In this document: positions 1-9,167 of the stretch, one piece after another
How the letters are laid out: the number at the start of each line of letters is the position of its first letter
How positions within the stretch are numbered: position 1 is the first letter of the stretch
Origin: Halarcobacter ebronensis
Lineage (GTDB): Bacteria > Campylobacterota > Campylobacteria > Campylobacterales > Arcobacteraceae
DNA: 64,000 nucleotides
Assembly (NCBI RefSeq): GCF_013201825.1
Contig: NZ_CP053836.1
Span: forward strand, 806,001-870,000
Direction: 5' to 3'
The notes under the pieces: model-generated
Seen by the model: only the letters and a program-made list of their open reading frames with translations
Database searches by the model: none
Told to the model about the DNA's origin: nothing
Translations under genes and position numbers: made by a program

Positions 1-516
1 GTTACCCATGACCAAGAAGAAGCATTATCAATGTCTGATAGAATTGTTGTTATGAATAAAGGTAAAATTGAACAAATAGGGACACCAAAAGAGATATATG
101 AGGAGCCAAAAAATCTCTTTGTTGCACAATTTATTGGACAAGCAAATTGTTTTGAATCAAAAGTTTTGCAAGAGAGTGATAACAGTGTTTCTTTGGCTTA
201 TGGTGATAAAACTTTTAGCCTTAAATCAAAAAAATCATTTAAAACAGAATATTGCACTATTTTAATAAGACCAGAAGATTTTAGAGTTGAAAAAAATCTT
301 GAAGATGTAAAGAGTAATAACTTTTTTATAGGAGAGTTAGAGAATATTATCTACAAAGGAACTACTATTGATCTTTTAGTTAAATTAGAAGATGGTAAAG
401 AGGTTATTGCAAGTGAGTTTTACAACGAGGATAGTGATGCTTTAGGTTATGAAGTTGGAATTAAACTATTCTTGTATTGGGTAGAGGGTTGGGAGGTTTT
501 ATTGCCTCATGAATAG
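1..516 (+). CDS. potA: Polyamine ABC transporter ATP-binding protein PotA (5' part missing)
   Basis: This is the C-terminal 171 residues of the ATPase that powers spermidine/putrescine import. The frame is open from base 1, so the Walker A, signature and Walker B motifs lie upstream of the window. The first visible residues, VTHDQEEAL, are the H-loop (switch His) of an ABC ATPase. A beta-rich TOBE-type regulatory domain follows, typical of the PotA/CysA/MalK class. It overlaps the permease gene potB by 8 bases and heads a tightly coupled potABCD operon. The assignment rests on the H-loop plus the unmistakable permease and binding-protein genes downstream. Confidence 0.9.
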   Translation, partial: VTHDQEEALSMSDRIVVMNKGKIEQIGTPKEIYEEPKNLFVAQFIGQANCFESKVLQESDNSVSLAYGDKTFSLKSKKSFKTEYCTILIRPEDFRVEKNLEDVKSNNFFIGELENIIYKGTTIDLLVKLEDGKEVIASEFYNEDSDALGYEVGIKLFLYWVEGWEVLLPHE

Positions 517-1363
517 ACTCTCATTGTTTGCTAAACTCTCAATCTCTTTGGTTGTTTTTTGGTTAATACTTTTTGCACTTTTCCCTAATCTTCTTGTAAT
601 AGGAATTAGTTTTTTAACAAAAAGCGAAAGTGATTTTTTTACCTTTGCTTTTTCAACTGAGAGTTATACAAAACTTTTAAATCCAGTCTATTTGTCTGTA
701 TTTTTAGACTCTTTATATTTGGCTTTTATTACAACAGTTATGACTTTGATTTTAGCTTATCCTTTTGCATATATAATAGCAACTGTTCCAAAAAAGTATA
801 AGTTTTTACTACTACTTCTTGTAATAATTCCTTTTTGGACAAGTTCATTAGTTAGAACCTATGCTTTAATTGCAATACTAAAAACAAAAGGTCTTTTAAA
901 CGCTTTTTTACTTAGCCTTGGACTTATAAATGAACCCTTACAGATAATGTACACAGAAGTTGCAGTTTTTATTGGTATGGTATATACTCTTTTACCTTTT
1001 ATGATACTTCCACTTTATGTTTCAATAGAAAAAATAGATTTTAAACTTGTAGAAGCAGCAAAAGATTTGGGAGCTTCAAAACTAAATATTTTTAAAACAA
1101 TTATTATTCCTCTTTCACTTCCTGGAATTATAGCAGGAAGTACTTTGGTCTTTTTACCAGCACTTGGAATGTTCTTTATTCCTGATATTTTAGGTGGTGC
1201 AAAAGAGCTTATAGTTGGAAGTTTTATCAGAAATCAATTTTTACTATTTAGGGATTGGCCGTTTGGTTCAGCAGCATCAGTTATTTTGCTTATTATTATG
1301 TTTATAATGTTGGCATTTTTAGCAAAATCACAAAAAATAGAGTCTTCAAGGGATAAAGCATGA
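509..1363 (+). CDS. potB: Spermidine/putrescine ABC transporter permease PotB
   Basis: Inner-membrane permease of 284 residues with about six hydrophobic helices. The cytoplasmic EAA loop, which docks on the ATPase, is visible as [20 protein letters not shown] near residue 180. The length and helix pattern fit PotB rather than PotC, which comes next. It starts inside the end of potA (8-base overlap) and its stop overlaps the potC start (ATGA). That arrangement implies translational coupling and equal amounts of the two permease subunits. The polyamine specificity comes from the operon context, chiefly the binding protein. Confidence 0.92.
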   Translation: MNRLSLFAKLSISLVVFWLILFALFPNLLVIGISFLTKSESDFFTFAFSTESYTKLLNPVYLSVFLDSLYLAFITTVMTLILAYPFAYIIATVPKKYKFLLLLLVIIPFWTSSLVRTYALIAILKTKGLLNAFLLSLGLINEPLQIMYTEVAVFIGMVYTLLPFMILPLYVSIEKIDFKLVEAAKDLGASKLNIFKTIIIPLSLPGIIAGSTLVFLPALGMFFIPDILGGAKELIVGSFIRNQFLLFRDWPFGSAASVILLIIMFIMLAFLAKSQKIESSRDKA

Positions 1364-2115
1364 GAAAATTTTATGCAAGTTTTATCTATACTCTTTTATA
1401 TTTGCCAATAGCAGTACTTATTGTTTACTCTTTTAATGCTTCAAAATATACAATAGGATGGAAAGGTTTCTCATTTATGTGGTATGAGAAATTATTGGAA
1501 CACGGCTCTTTACTTGATGCTGCTTGGCACTCAGTTAGTGTAGCTTTTTCATCGGCTGTTTTAGCAACAACTTTGGGAACTTTGGGAGCTTTGGCTCTTT
1601 TTAGATATGACTTTTTTGGGAAAAAGATTTTTAATACTTTAGTTTACGTTCTTATAATGTCCCCTGAGATTGTAATGGGTATCTCTTTACTTATGCTTTT
1701 TGTTTTTATTTCTCTTCCTTTGGGATTTACTACTTTGCTTATTGCTCATATTACTTTTTGTATGCCTTTTGTAATTGTTACAGTTTTAGCAAGATTAAAT
1801 GGTTTTGACAAAAATATAATAGAGGCTGCCAAAGATTTGGGAGCTAGTGAATTTAAAACTTTTGTTAATATTATTTTGCCAAATATTATTCCTGCTATTG
1901 TTGCGGGATTTTTGCTTAGTTTAACTCTATCATTTGATGATGTGATTATAAGCTTTTTTGTAACAGGTCCTGATTATGAAATTTTACCTTTGAAAATATA
2001 TTCTATGGTAAAACTTGGTGTTAAACCTGAGATAAATGCCTTGTGTACAATCATGTTTGTTTTCACATTAGTTATGGTATTATTTTCGCAATTTTTAATT
2101 AAGGAGAAGAAGTGA
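1360..2115 (+). CDS. potC: Spermidine/putrescine ABC transporter permease PotC
   Basis: Second permease subunit, 251 residues, about six membrane helices, and an EAA loop reading [20 protein letters not shown] near residue 155. It pairs with PotB to form the channel. The start ATG overlaps the potB stop and the gene ends in an overlap with the potD GTG start. A ribosome-binding site for the next gene (AAGGAG at 2101-2106) lies within the last codons of potC. PotC is usually the shorter of the two permeases, as here. Confidence 0.92.
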   Translation: MRKFYASFIYTLLYLPIAVLIVYSFNASKYTIGWKGFSFMWYEKLLEHGSLLDAAWHSVSVAFSSAVLATTLGTLGALALFRYDFFGKKIFNTLVYVLIMSPEIVMGISLLMLFVFISLPLGFTTLLIAHITFCMPFVIVTVLARLNGFDKNIIEAAKDLGASEFKTFVNIILPNIIPAIVAGFLLSLTLSFDDVIISFFVTGPDYEILPLKIYSMVKLGVKPEINALCTIMFVFTLVMVLFSQFLIKEKK

Positions 2116-3128
2116 AAACTCTTTTTATTTGTGCTGCCTTAGTACTCTCTTTATTTGCAAAAGAGAAAGTACTCTATGTTTATAACTGGTCAGAATATAT
2201 GCCTGATTCTGTATTGCAAGATTTTACAAAAGAGACAGGTATTGAAGTTAAGTATTCAACTTATGATTCAAATGAAGCTATGTATGCAAAAGTGAAGACT
2301 ACTGGTACCTCAAGCTATGATATTCTTGTTCCTTCTACATATTTTGTAAATAAAATGAGTAGAGAAGGGTTGCTTGCAAAAATTGATAAAACAAAAATTC
2401 CAAACTATAAAAATCTTGATAGTAAGCTCTTATCAAAACCTTTTGATCCAAATAATGAGTACTCAATTCCATATTTATGGGGAAGTACAGGGATTAGCTA
2501 CAATGCCTCTTTAGTAAAAGGTAAAGTTGATTCTTGGGCAGATTTATGGAATCCAACTTATAAAAACAGTGTACTTTTAAATGATGATATGAGAGAAGTT
2601 TTTGGAATGGCTCTTAAAATTTTAGGATACTCTGCAAACTCAACAAATCCAAAAGAGATTGAAAAGGCTTATGTAAAACTAAAAGAACTTTTACCAAATG
2701 TAAAGATGTTCTACTCTGAATCTCAAAAACAAGTTTACTTAAATGAAGAAGTAAAACTTGGAATGAACTTTAATGGTGAAGGGTTTATGGCAAATGAAGA
2801 GAATCCAGAGATTAAATATATCTATCCAAAAGAGGGTGCTTTGGTTTGGATTGACTCTTTAGTTATTCCTAAAGGTGCAAAAAATATTGATAATGCACAC
2901 ATTTTTATAAACTACCTTTTAAAACCTGAGGTTTCAAAAGTTATTAGTGAAGAGATTGGTTATGCTTCTCCAAATGCTAAAACAGTTGAACTTTTGGAAG
3001 ATACAGTTAGAAATAATAGAATGATATATCCAATCGATGAAGATTTAAAAAATAGTGAATTCCAAACTGATGTTGGTAAAGCTCTTCCTGTATATGAAAA
3101 ATATTGGGAAATGTTAAAAACAAATTAA
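2112..3128 (+). CDS. potD: Polyamine-binding periplasmic protein PotD
   Basis: Periplasmic solute-binding protein of 338 residues. A short signal peptide (MKTLFICAALVLSLFA) is followed by VLYVYNWSEYMPD, the typical start of mature PotD/PotF proteins, where W and the acidic residues contribute to the polyamine pocket. The start is GTG, 5 bases after a strong AAGGAG, and overlaps the potC stop. It is the last gene of the operon and is followed 7 bases later by a 12-bp stem-loop. Whether the ligand is spermidine, putrescine or both cannot be read from the sequence alone. Confidence 0.92.
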   Translation: MKTLFICAALVLSLFAKEKVLYVYNWSEYMPDSVLQDFTKETGIEVKYSTYDSNEAMYAKVKTTGTSSYDILVPSTYFVNKMSREGLLAKIDKTKIPNYKNLDSKLLSKPFDPNNEYSIPYLWGSTGISYNASLVKGKVDSWADLWNPTYKNSVLLNDDMREVFGMALKILGYSANSTNPKEIEKAYVKLKELLPNVKMFYSESQKQVYLNEEVKLGMNFNGEGFMANEENPEIKYIYPKEGALVWIDSLVIPKGAKNIDNAHIFINYLLKPEVSKVISEEIGYASPNAKTVELLEDTVRNNRMIYPIDEDLKNSEFQTDVGKALPVYEKYWEMLKTN

Positions 3129-3135
3129 AAAATAG

Positions 3136-3164
3136 ATAGTATCTTCATTTTTTGAAGATACTAT
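3136..3164. terminator. Bidirectional stem-loop terminator between potD and the DUF155 gene
   Basis: Perfect 12-bp inverted repeat (ATAGTATCTTCA at 3136-3147 and its complement at 3153-3164) around a T5 loop. It lies 7 bases after the potD stop and includes the stop codon of the leftward DUF155 gene, so it can serve both convergent genes. The flanking T tracts are weak. Confidence 0.7.
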
Positions 3165-3940
3165 TTAAAGATATGCTCCCAAAGTCCCATTACAATCTCA
3201 ACTCCAATTAGAATAATAATAATCCACTCCAAAAAAGATGAGTATCTATGGTTTTGCTCATTACTTAACATATCAAGAAGCTCTTGAATAATCTCAACCT
3301 TTTTATTTAAAACCTCTATTCTAGATTTAATATCCAAATATCTTGAAATTTTGTCATAGTAGTGTTCATATTGTGGATATTCCCAGAAAAATTCAGGTGT
3401 ATCAAGCAAATCATAGTGAAGATTTACTCTACTTTTTACTAAAAATAGTTTACCTATTTTTTTTGCGGTCTCTTTTTTGTTTAGGTTGATTTTCCCATAT
3501 TGAGCTAATTGAGTAGGAATTTTAGAGTTTTTATCTATTGTTGACTCAATCTTTTCTTCAAACTCTATTAGTTTTATATTTTGAGCTAAAGAGGTAGATA
3601 CTGCAATCTTTGCAAAAATAGAGTCATCTCCTAAAATAACTTGGTCAAAATTAATATTAAATTGATCTTTTATCTCGTAGCTAAATTGTTCAACAATAGG
3701 TTGTTTAAACGGCTCTAAACAAAAATCTCCAAGAAAGTCTTGGAAAAATTTTGTATTTTCAAAATTTACACTCCAACAAACATATACTCCATACTGAAAA
3801 AGAATTATTGTTTGTTCTTTATCTATATTTACAACCAAAATATCTTTGTGAAGAGTTGTTTTATATCTTTGTGAAACTTGTTCAAAAGTCTCCGTTTTGA
3901 AGCGGCTACAAATGGCATAACTGATTAGATTTTTATCCAT
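3161..3940 (-). CDS. DUF155 (RMD1/YagE family) membrane-anchored protein
   Basis: Protein of 259 residues whose body matches the DUF155 family, known in eukaryotes as Rmd1/Sif3-type mitochondrial proteins and widespread but uncharacterised in bacteria. Recognisable family features are the early GVYVCW segment, the LHYDLLDTPEFFWEYPQYE stretch near residue 175 and one C-terminal membrane helix (about 238-257) ending WEHIFK. The N-terminal domain would face the cytoplasm, anchored at its tail. It is monocistronic, convergent with potD, and preceded by a long inverted repeat containing its likely promoter. The molecular function in bacteria is not known. Confidence 0.8.
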   Translation of the reverse strand: MDKNLISYAICSRFKTETFEQVSQRYKTTLHKDILVVNIDKEQTIILFQYGVYVCWSVNFENTKFFQDFLGDFCLEPFKQPIVEQFSYEIKDQFNINFDQVILGDDSIFAKIAVSTSLAQNIKLIEFEEKIESTIDKNSKIPTQLAQYGKINLNKKETAKKIGKLFLVKSRVNLHYDLLDTPEFFWEYPQYEHYYDKISRYLDIKSRIEVLNKKVEIIQELLDMLSNEQNHRYSSFLEWIIIILIGVEIVMGLWEHIFK

Positions 3941-3950
3941 AGGATTTTCC

Positions 3951-3986
3951 TAGTTTGGTATAATTGAAATAATTATACCAAAACTA
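3951..3986. promoter_or_regulatory. Inverted repeat carrying two opposed extended -10 elements
   Basis: Arms TAGTTTGGTATAATT (3951-3965) and AATTATACCAAAACTA (3971-3986) are complementary except for one extra A, around the loop GAAAT. Each arm contains TGGTATAAT, an extended -10 hexamer, one reading right and one reading left. The leftward one is well placed for the DUF155 gene, whose start is at 3940. The structure could also act as a hairpin downstream of the glycosyltransferase gene ending at 4021. Confidence 0.55.
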
Positions 3987-4020
3987 CGGTTTCAGCTTGT
4001 AATCATAAAAAACTAGATTT

Positions 4021-6552
4021 TTATATCTCTTGTTTTTTTATAGAATAAAGTTCCAAAAATCTCATAATTACAGCTGAAAGATATGGAATACTTTGAATAA
4101 ATATTGTTGCAGCAAAGACATAGATCTCTACAATTCTTGTATTGTTTGTAAAAATTAGTGCAAAAAATGAGATTAAAAGTAGAAGACAAAGTGTAGTCTC
4201 ATATTTTATTGGGTTATCACTTTTTTTCTTAGCTTTCCCTCCACCTTTATCTGTTCTTTTAAAAGGTAGCCCATCTTTTACAAAACCATCCCAAACTGCT
4301 TTGAAGATAATTAATTGCAAACTCATAGAAGCAATTGAGCTTAAAAAAGTCTCAAGTATACTAGCTTTTACTCTGATTCTATAGAGAATAAAAGTGTGTA
4401 ATATATTTACTAAAAAAGCAGTAATAATTGGAACTGTAAGTGGAATAGTTGGTATTGTAACTCCAACAAAAATAATTACAGGAACCCAAATAAGGTTCAT
4501 TATTGTCATAACAGGCCCAATAGCATCACTTAACCAAAAAATCCAACCTGTTATAAACTTTTTCTTTTGGTTAGGAGTCAGTTTTTTTGCACTTGGTTTA
4601 AACTCTCTGTAGTGTTTTTTTAGAATTTGTATTGCTCCATAAGCCCATCTGTGTCTTTGGGTTTTAAAAGCTTCAAAAGTATCAGGAAGAAGTCCATAAC
4701 CATATCTTTTATTTGTATAATGCGCTATATATCCTGCTTCAAACAGTCTAAGTCCTAACTCACTATCTTCAACTATTGTATCTGTTCCCCAGCCTCCAAC
4801 TTCCATCATTGAACTAAGTCTTACCATAACCATTGTTCCATGAACAACTATTGCATTCTCTTCATTTCTTTCGACCATTCCAATATCAAAGAAACCTGCA
4901 TATTCTGCATTCATAGCAGTTTTAATTATAGATTCATCCCCATCTCTATGATCTTGCGGTGCTTGTACAATTGCAACTTTTGGATCATCAAATAGTGGAA
5001 CTAAATCAAGTAGCCATGTTGGTTCTACAACATAATCTGCATCAATTACAGCAACAATTTCAGCTTCTTTATTTGTTTGTTCTAAGGCTCTGTTTAGAGC
5101 TCCTGCTTTAAAACCTGTACAAGTTATATTCATAAATATAAATTTCTCTCCCAACTCAACACATAGCTTTTCTATTGGTTTCCAATAAAACTCTTCAGGG
5201 GTATTATTGATAATAACTAAAACTTCATAGTTTGGATACTCTAGTTTTGAAAGAGCTTGTAAAGTCTGTGCTAAAGCTGTTGGTTGCTCTTTATATGCTG
5301 GTACATGAATAGATACAAATGGAGCAGTTTCTAGTTTTTGGTTAAGAGAAGGTACTCTTGTTGGCGGTGTCCCAATTGATGATTTAAAGAGTTCATTTGC
5401 TTTTGCCAAAGTCATAATAACAAGTGGAAACATTAGAAGAGTTCCAATTGTCCACATTCCCCATACTCCAAGGTTCATATAATTTGTAAAAGGATAAGTA
5501 AAGTCCATAACTAAACCAAAAGCCATACCTTGAGCTACTATTGAATAAGCTAATGCATGATTAAAGTTTAATTTTCTATTTCTAAGACTAAAAATTGTTA
5601 AGAGTGCTCCAATTATAATTGAGGCAATCATTTGATAGAACCAAAATTGATTTAGTTCAATGTCTCCAATTAGATTAAACTTTAGATCTCTATTTGCATC
5701 AAAAATTCCCCAATATTGCCCAACATTTCCTTCCAATGCCCCTTTCCAAGGTTGATCAAAGGCTTCAATTATATTGTAAGACCAACTGTTATTTTTAGCA
5801 AGATTTATAAACTCTCTAATTGCAGTTGCTTGGTTTTTTAGATTTGGTACAGAGTTTACGTTGTTGTATCCATTACTTGGCCAACCAATCTCACCAATAA
5901 ATATTTTTTTATCAGGGTATAGATTGTGAATTGCATTATATTTATCTAAAACATAACTATTAAATTGTTTAATAGTTATTTTATCCCAGTAGGGCAAAAT
6001 GTGCACGGTAATAAAATCAACATGTTTGATTAAATCTTTATTTTTTTCCCATATATCCCATGTTTCTGCTGTTGAAATAGGCTTGTCTGTAAACTCTTTT
6101 AGATAATCAATATAGGCATAAAGTTCAGCCTCTTTTAAATCAGATCTTAATAGAACCTCATTCCCTACTATTACATTTTCAATTCTATCAGGGTACTTTT
6201 TTAGGAGCATTAAAGCTCTTTGTAACTCTAAATCATTTTGTTTATAATCGCCACTTAACCAAATACCTAAGTCCATAGGTAATATTTTATGAGCTGTTGC
6301 ATCTAAAATTAGCTCTGCTTCTATTGATGAGTAGGTTCTTATTTTTCTTGTAATGGGTGCTAATACATCTAAGTCTCTCTCTATTTGTTTGTGAGACAAA
6401 GTTTTTTTATCATAACCATAATATGGAGTATATGATAGAGATTCAACTCTATTTGAAGGAGATTCAATTAATGAAACTAAATTATTATGTGTAATCCAAA
6501 AAAATACTTGAATTAATCCTGCAATGATAATACTAGATATAATATATCTCAA
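4021..6552 (-). CDS. GH17-GT2 fusion membrane glycosyltransferase (NdvB-like beta-glucan synthase/remodelling enzyme)
   Basis: Inner-membrane enzyme of 843 residues with two catalytic modules. After an N-terminal helix (about 4-22), residues about 38-300 form a glycoside hydrolase family 17 domain with the acid/base Glu in VGNEV (E132) and the nucleophile Glu in GEIGWPS (E221). Three helices (about 303-385) lead to a family 2 glycosyltransferase domain with DAD (504-506), VEDSELG (about 594-600) and QRHRW (632-636), the D,D,D,QxxRW set of processive synthases. Four or more C-terminal helices would form the export channel. Pseudomonas NdvB has the same architecture, and its GH17 domain is a beta-1,3-glucosyltransferase. 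No PilZ-type RxxxR is visible. It is monocistronic. Product is inferred: a beta-glucan, possibly cyclic or branched. Confidence 0.85.
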   Translation of the reverse strand: MRYIISSIIIAGLIQVFFWITHNNLVSLIESPSNRVESLSYTPYYGYDKKTLSHKQIERDLDVLAPITRKIRTYSSIEAELILDATAHKILPMDLGIWLSGDYKQNDLELQRALMLLKKYPDRIENVIVGNEVLLRSDLKEAELYAYIDYLKEFTDKPISTAETWDIWEKNKDLIKHVDFITVHILPYWDKITIKQFNSYVLDKYNAIHNLYPDKKIFIGEIGWPSNGYNNVNSVPNLKNQATAIREFINLAKNNSWSYNIIEAFDQPWKGALEGNVGQYWGIFDANRDLKFNLIGDIELNQFWFYQMIASIIIGALLTIFSLRNRKLNFNHALAYSIVAQGMAFGLVMDFTYPFTNYMNLGVWGMWTIGTLLMFPLVIMTLAKANELFKSSIGTPPTRVPSLNQKLETAPFVSIHVPAYKEQPTALAQTLQALSKLEYPNYEVLVIINNTPEEFYWKPIEKLCVELGEKFIFMNITCTGFKAGALNRALEQTNKEAEIVAVIDADYVVEPTWLLDLVPLFDDPKVAIVQAPQDHRDGDESIIKTAMNAEYAGFFDIGMVERNEENAIVVHGTMVMVRLSSMMEVGGWGTDTIVEDSELGLRLFEAGYIAHYTNKRYGYGLLPDTFEAFKTQRHRWAYGAIQILKKHYREFKPSAKKLTPNQKKKFITGWIFWLSDAIGPVMTIMNLIWVPVIIFVGVTIPTIPLTVPIITAFLVNILHTFILYRIRVKASILETFLSSIASMSLQLIIFKAVWDGFVKDGLPFKRTDKGGGKAKKKSDNPIKYETTLCLLLLISFFALIFTNNTRIVEIYVFAATIFIQSIPYLSAVIMRFLELYSIKKQEI

Positions 6553-6687
6553 ATAGATTCCTTTATATTGTCATAATCATTGATAAAATGGTGACAACAG
6601 TCCTTTAGTGAAAGGTAATTGTATATAAATATCACTACTTATTAGCTTATAAAATGGATTTATAATAATAAATGGTTAATCAATATT

Positions 6688-6696
6688 TGCTATAAT
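6688..6696 (+). promoter_or_regulatory. Extended -10 promoter of the PEGA/DUF1566 lipoprotein gene
   Basis: TGCTATAAT is an exact extended -10 (TGn-TATAAT). Transcription would begin near 6703, giving a 5' leader of about 50 bases before the GTG start at 6754. There is no clear -35. Confidence 0.6.
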
Positions 6697-6753
6697 TTCA
6701 ACTTGAATTTTTTAAAAGCATATTGTGTTAAAAATATGTATGGAGATTTTATC

Positions 6754-7758
6754 GTGCGAAAAACAAAAAGTATAGTACAACTTTTTTTAGCAATTTTTAT
6801 AATGTTTTCTTTAAGTGGCTGTTTACCTAATAATGAAAAATTACAAGTGATGTTAGATCAAAATAGTATTACAAAAAAGTTTTATATTAGAAATGATACA
6901 AATGTGTATGATGGGTATGGAAAAGATAAAAAAGTTTTAGATACTCTTAAAAGAGGAAAACAATATGAGACAGCAGATATAAAAGATAACTACGTAAAAG
7001 TTGCAAAATCAGATAGTAATGGGTTAAAAAGTGATGTGTGGGTTAGTATGGATGAGATAGAGGAGGAACCAACATATTTTGTAACATTAATAGTAGATGT
7101 CCCAAATGCAAATATATTGATAAATGGTGAAAATTATGAACCTAATATGAGATTGCCAAAAGGAAAATATATAATAAATATAAGTGCTGAACAATTTTTA
7201 GATAAAAGTTTAGAGATTGATGTGCAAGAAGATACTAAAGAGAGTATTACTTTAGAGTTTGATGTGGAAGCTCAAAAAGAGAGATTAGCTAAAGAGAAGA
7301 TTGAAAAAGAGAAGATTGAGAGAAAAAAACGAGAAAAAGAGAGATTAGCTAAAGAGATAAAAGATAGTATCTATATTGATAATACACAAAAACTTATGTG
7401 GCAAGATAATATTATAGTAAGTGTGGCTAAAAAACCTTGGTTATCAAAAAAGAATTTTGATGCTAAAAAAGATAATGATACTTCTGGAGATACAGCTGCA
7501 AGCTATTGTAAAAATATAGTTATTGCTAACTTAAAAGATTGGAGACTCCCTACAAAAGATGAATTAAAAAATCTTTTTGCACAAAAAGGAAGATTAAAAC
7601 ATGTGGCTGCAGATTGGTATTGGAGTAGTACTTCAAATACAAATAATGGAGAAAGAGCTTGGACTATACACTTTAATAATGGTGATGGATATAGTGATTT
7701 AAAAGATGCAAATAACTTTGTTAGATGTGTTAGAGATGGAATAAAATTACCAAAATAG
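6754..7758 (+). CDS. Lipoprotein with SH3-like, PEGA and DUF1566 domains
   Basis: Predicted outer-surface or periplasmic lipoprotein of 334 residues. The GTG at 6754 is chosen because GGAG lies 8 bases upstream and it gives a clean lipoprotein signal (RKTKSIVQLFLA... LSGC). Upstream starts would add residues before the signal and fall at the predicted transcription start. Domains in order: an SH3-like segment (about 35-95, TNVYDGYGKDKKVLDTLKRG), a PEGA domain (about 103-168, with ANILINGE), a charged lysine/glutamate coiled segment (about 170-200), and a DUF1566/Lcl C-terminal domain (about 205-330) with DWRLPTKDEL and WYWSST. PEGA and SH3 modules usually bind cell wall or surface partners. 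It stands alone, divergent from the GH17-GT2 gene; the function is unknown. Confidence 0.8.
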   Translation: MRKTKSIVQLFLAIFIMFSLSGCLPNNEKLQVMLDQNSITKKFYIRNDTNVYDGYGKDKKVLDTLKRGKQYETADIKDNYVKVAKSDSNGLKSDVWVSMDEIEEEPTYFVTLIVDVPNANILINGENYEPNMRLPKGKYIINISAEQFLDKSLEIDVQEDTKESITLEFDVEAQKERLAKEKIEKEKIERKKREKERLAKEIKDSIYIDNTQKLMWQDNIIVSVAKKPWLSKKNFDAKKDNDTSGDTAASYCKNIVIANLKDWRLPTKDELKNLFAQKGRLKHVAADWYWSSTSNTNNGERAWTIHFNNGDGYSDLKDANNFVRCVRDGIKLPK

Positions 7759-7894
7759 GTCCAAATATACATAAGACCTAAAATAATTAAGTTATTTATT
7801 AGAGCAATAAATGTAAAAATAGCTTTTTAAAAATTATTATTAAGTTCAGACTTATATATATATTAAAAAAATTAATTTAATATATGGGCATTAA

Positions 7895-9043
7895 ATGAAT
7901 AAATTTAGTTTAGCTATTGTACCTTTTTTTGCTATTTCTAGCTTAGGTGCATCAAGTTTAAAAGATGCAATCATAAATGGTAAAGTAAGTGGAGCCTTTC
8001 AGTCTTACTATTTTTCAAGATACAAAGACTCTAAAAAAGATAATGATATCTTAACTTTAGGTCTTGATATTAGTTATATGAGCGCAAGTTACAAAGGGTT
8101 TGGTGTAAAAACTACTGTACAAACAGCAACTTCTCCTTGGGTTGATGAACATAGTAAAATAGCTAGAAAGAATAATATGTGGGGTTCAGGAGCTCAGCTA
8201 TCTGAAGCATATCTCTCTTACTCCTTTTTAAAAACTATAGCTAACATAGGACGGATCTATTTTAGTTCTCCTGTAATGGGAGCAAGTGCTTCAAGAATAA
8301 ATAAAGAGTCTTTTGAAGGTATTTCAATAATAAATAGTGATATTTCTGATACCATTGTGACTTTGGGGTTTATGAATAAGTTTCAAGCAAGAACCGATGA
8401 AAATGGTAAAATCGGTAAATTCCGTAAAACTTTTAAATCAGCCGCTTCTCCATGGGTCTTTAGACTTGATAATGGTGCCTACACTCTAGCTTTAAAAAAT
8501 AAATCTATTGAAAACCTAACACTAGTTGCAGCATATCTTGATGCCGTTGATGCTTTTAAAACTGCATATTTCCAAGTAGATTATAAAATTTCAAACTATA
8601 CAATTTCATCACAATACTATAGCAGTAAAGAAGAGGGCAAAGATAGGGGATATCTATTGGGATTTCAAGGAAAAGTAAGCTTTGGAGCATTAGATTTAAT
8701 AGCTGCATTTACATCAACAGGAAAAGATGCTGATGTAATTCCTGGACTTGGTAATGGAGCCGATTTAGCATATACATGGTCAGAAGTTTTTGCATACCAA
8801 TATGAAAAAGATCAAAATGCATATAAATTGACAGCAAAATATAATATTAATCCTAATCTATATCTAGGAACTAGTTATTTAGATGAGAATGGTGCAGGTT
8901 ATAATAGAGCATATACAGCAATAAAGAGTGGATATAACTTTGCAGGTAAGTTAAAAGGTCTTAATATTGTAGCTGCTTATGAGATGGGAAGTAAAGATGC
9001 CAAAGATGATGAATTAAGGATTAGGTTAAATTACAAATTTTAG
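7895..9043 (+). CDS. Outer-membrane porin, OprD/Campylobacter porin type
   Basis: 382-residue outer-membrane protein with a signal peptide (MNKFSLAIVPFFAISSLGAS) and alternating-residue beta strands throughout. It ends in an aromatic beta-signal, RIRLNYKF, with terminal Phe as needed for BAM-dependent insertion. Length and the SLKDAIINGKVSGAFQSYY start fit the OprD-like porins common in Campylobacterota, which often carry organic acids, peptides or amino acids. The substrate cannot be inferred here. It is monocistronic, with an AT-rich leader (TATATATA just upstream), and lies convergent with the tRNA gene. Confidence 0.82.
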   Translation: MNKFSLAIVPFFAISSLGASSLKDAIINGKVSGAFQSYYFSRYKDSKKDNDILTLGLDISYMSASYKGFGVKTTVQTATSPWVDEHSKIARKNNMWGSGAQLSEAYLSYSFLKTIANIGRIYFSSPVMGASASRINKESFEGISIINSDISDTIVTLGFMNKFQARTDENGKIGKFRKTFKSAASPWVFRLDNGAYTLALKNKSIENLTLVAAYLDAVDAFKTAYFQVDYKISNYTISSQYYSSKEEGKDRGYLLGFQGKVSFGALDLIAAFTSTGKDADVIPGLGNGADLAYTWSEVFAYQYEKDQNAYKLTAKYNINPNLYLGTSYLDENGAGYNRAYTAIKSGYNFAGKLKGLNIVAAYEMGSKDAKDDELRIRLNYKF

Positions 9044-9056
9044 ATAGTTTATAAAA

Positions 9057-9142
9057 TGGTGCGTCCGACGAGATTTGAACTCGTACACCCGGAAGGCACT
9101 ACCCCCTCAAGATAGCGTGTCTACCAATTCCACCACGGACGC
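9057..9142 (-). tRNA. tRNA-Leu (anticodon GAG)
   Basis: The reverse strand folds as an 86-nt class II tRNA. The acceptor stem GCGTCCG pairs with CGGACGC, followed by discriminator A and an encoded CCA. The D-arm contains GGTGGAATTGGTAGACAC. The anticodon stem CTATC/GGTAG holds the loop TTGAGGG with anticodon GAG. A long variable arm is present, and the T-arm reads GTTCAAATC. The GAG anticodon reads CUC/CUU leucine codons. Confidence 0.95.
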
Positions 9143-9167
9143 TTTTTTTTAAGATTGAAATTATATC

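Noticed and set aside
6703-6753. Longer N-terminus for the PEGA/DUF1566 lipoprotein starting at a TTG
   Set aside because: It would add residues before a clean lipoprotein signal and begins at the predicted transcription start; the GTG at 6754 has a good ribosome-binding site.
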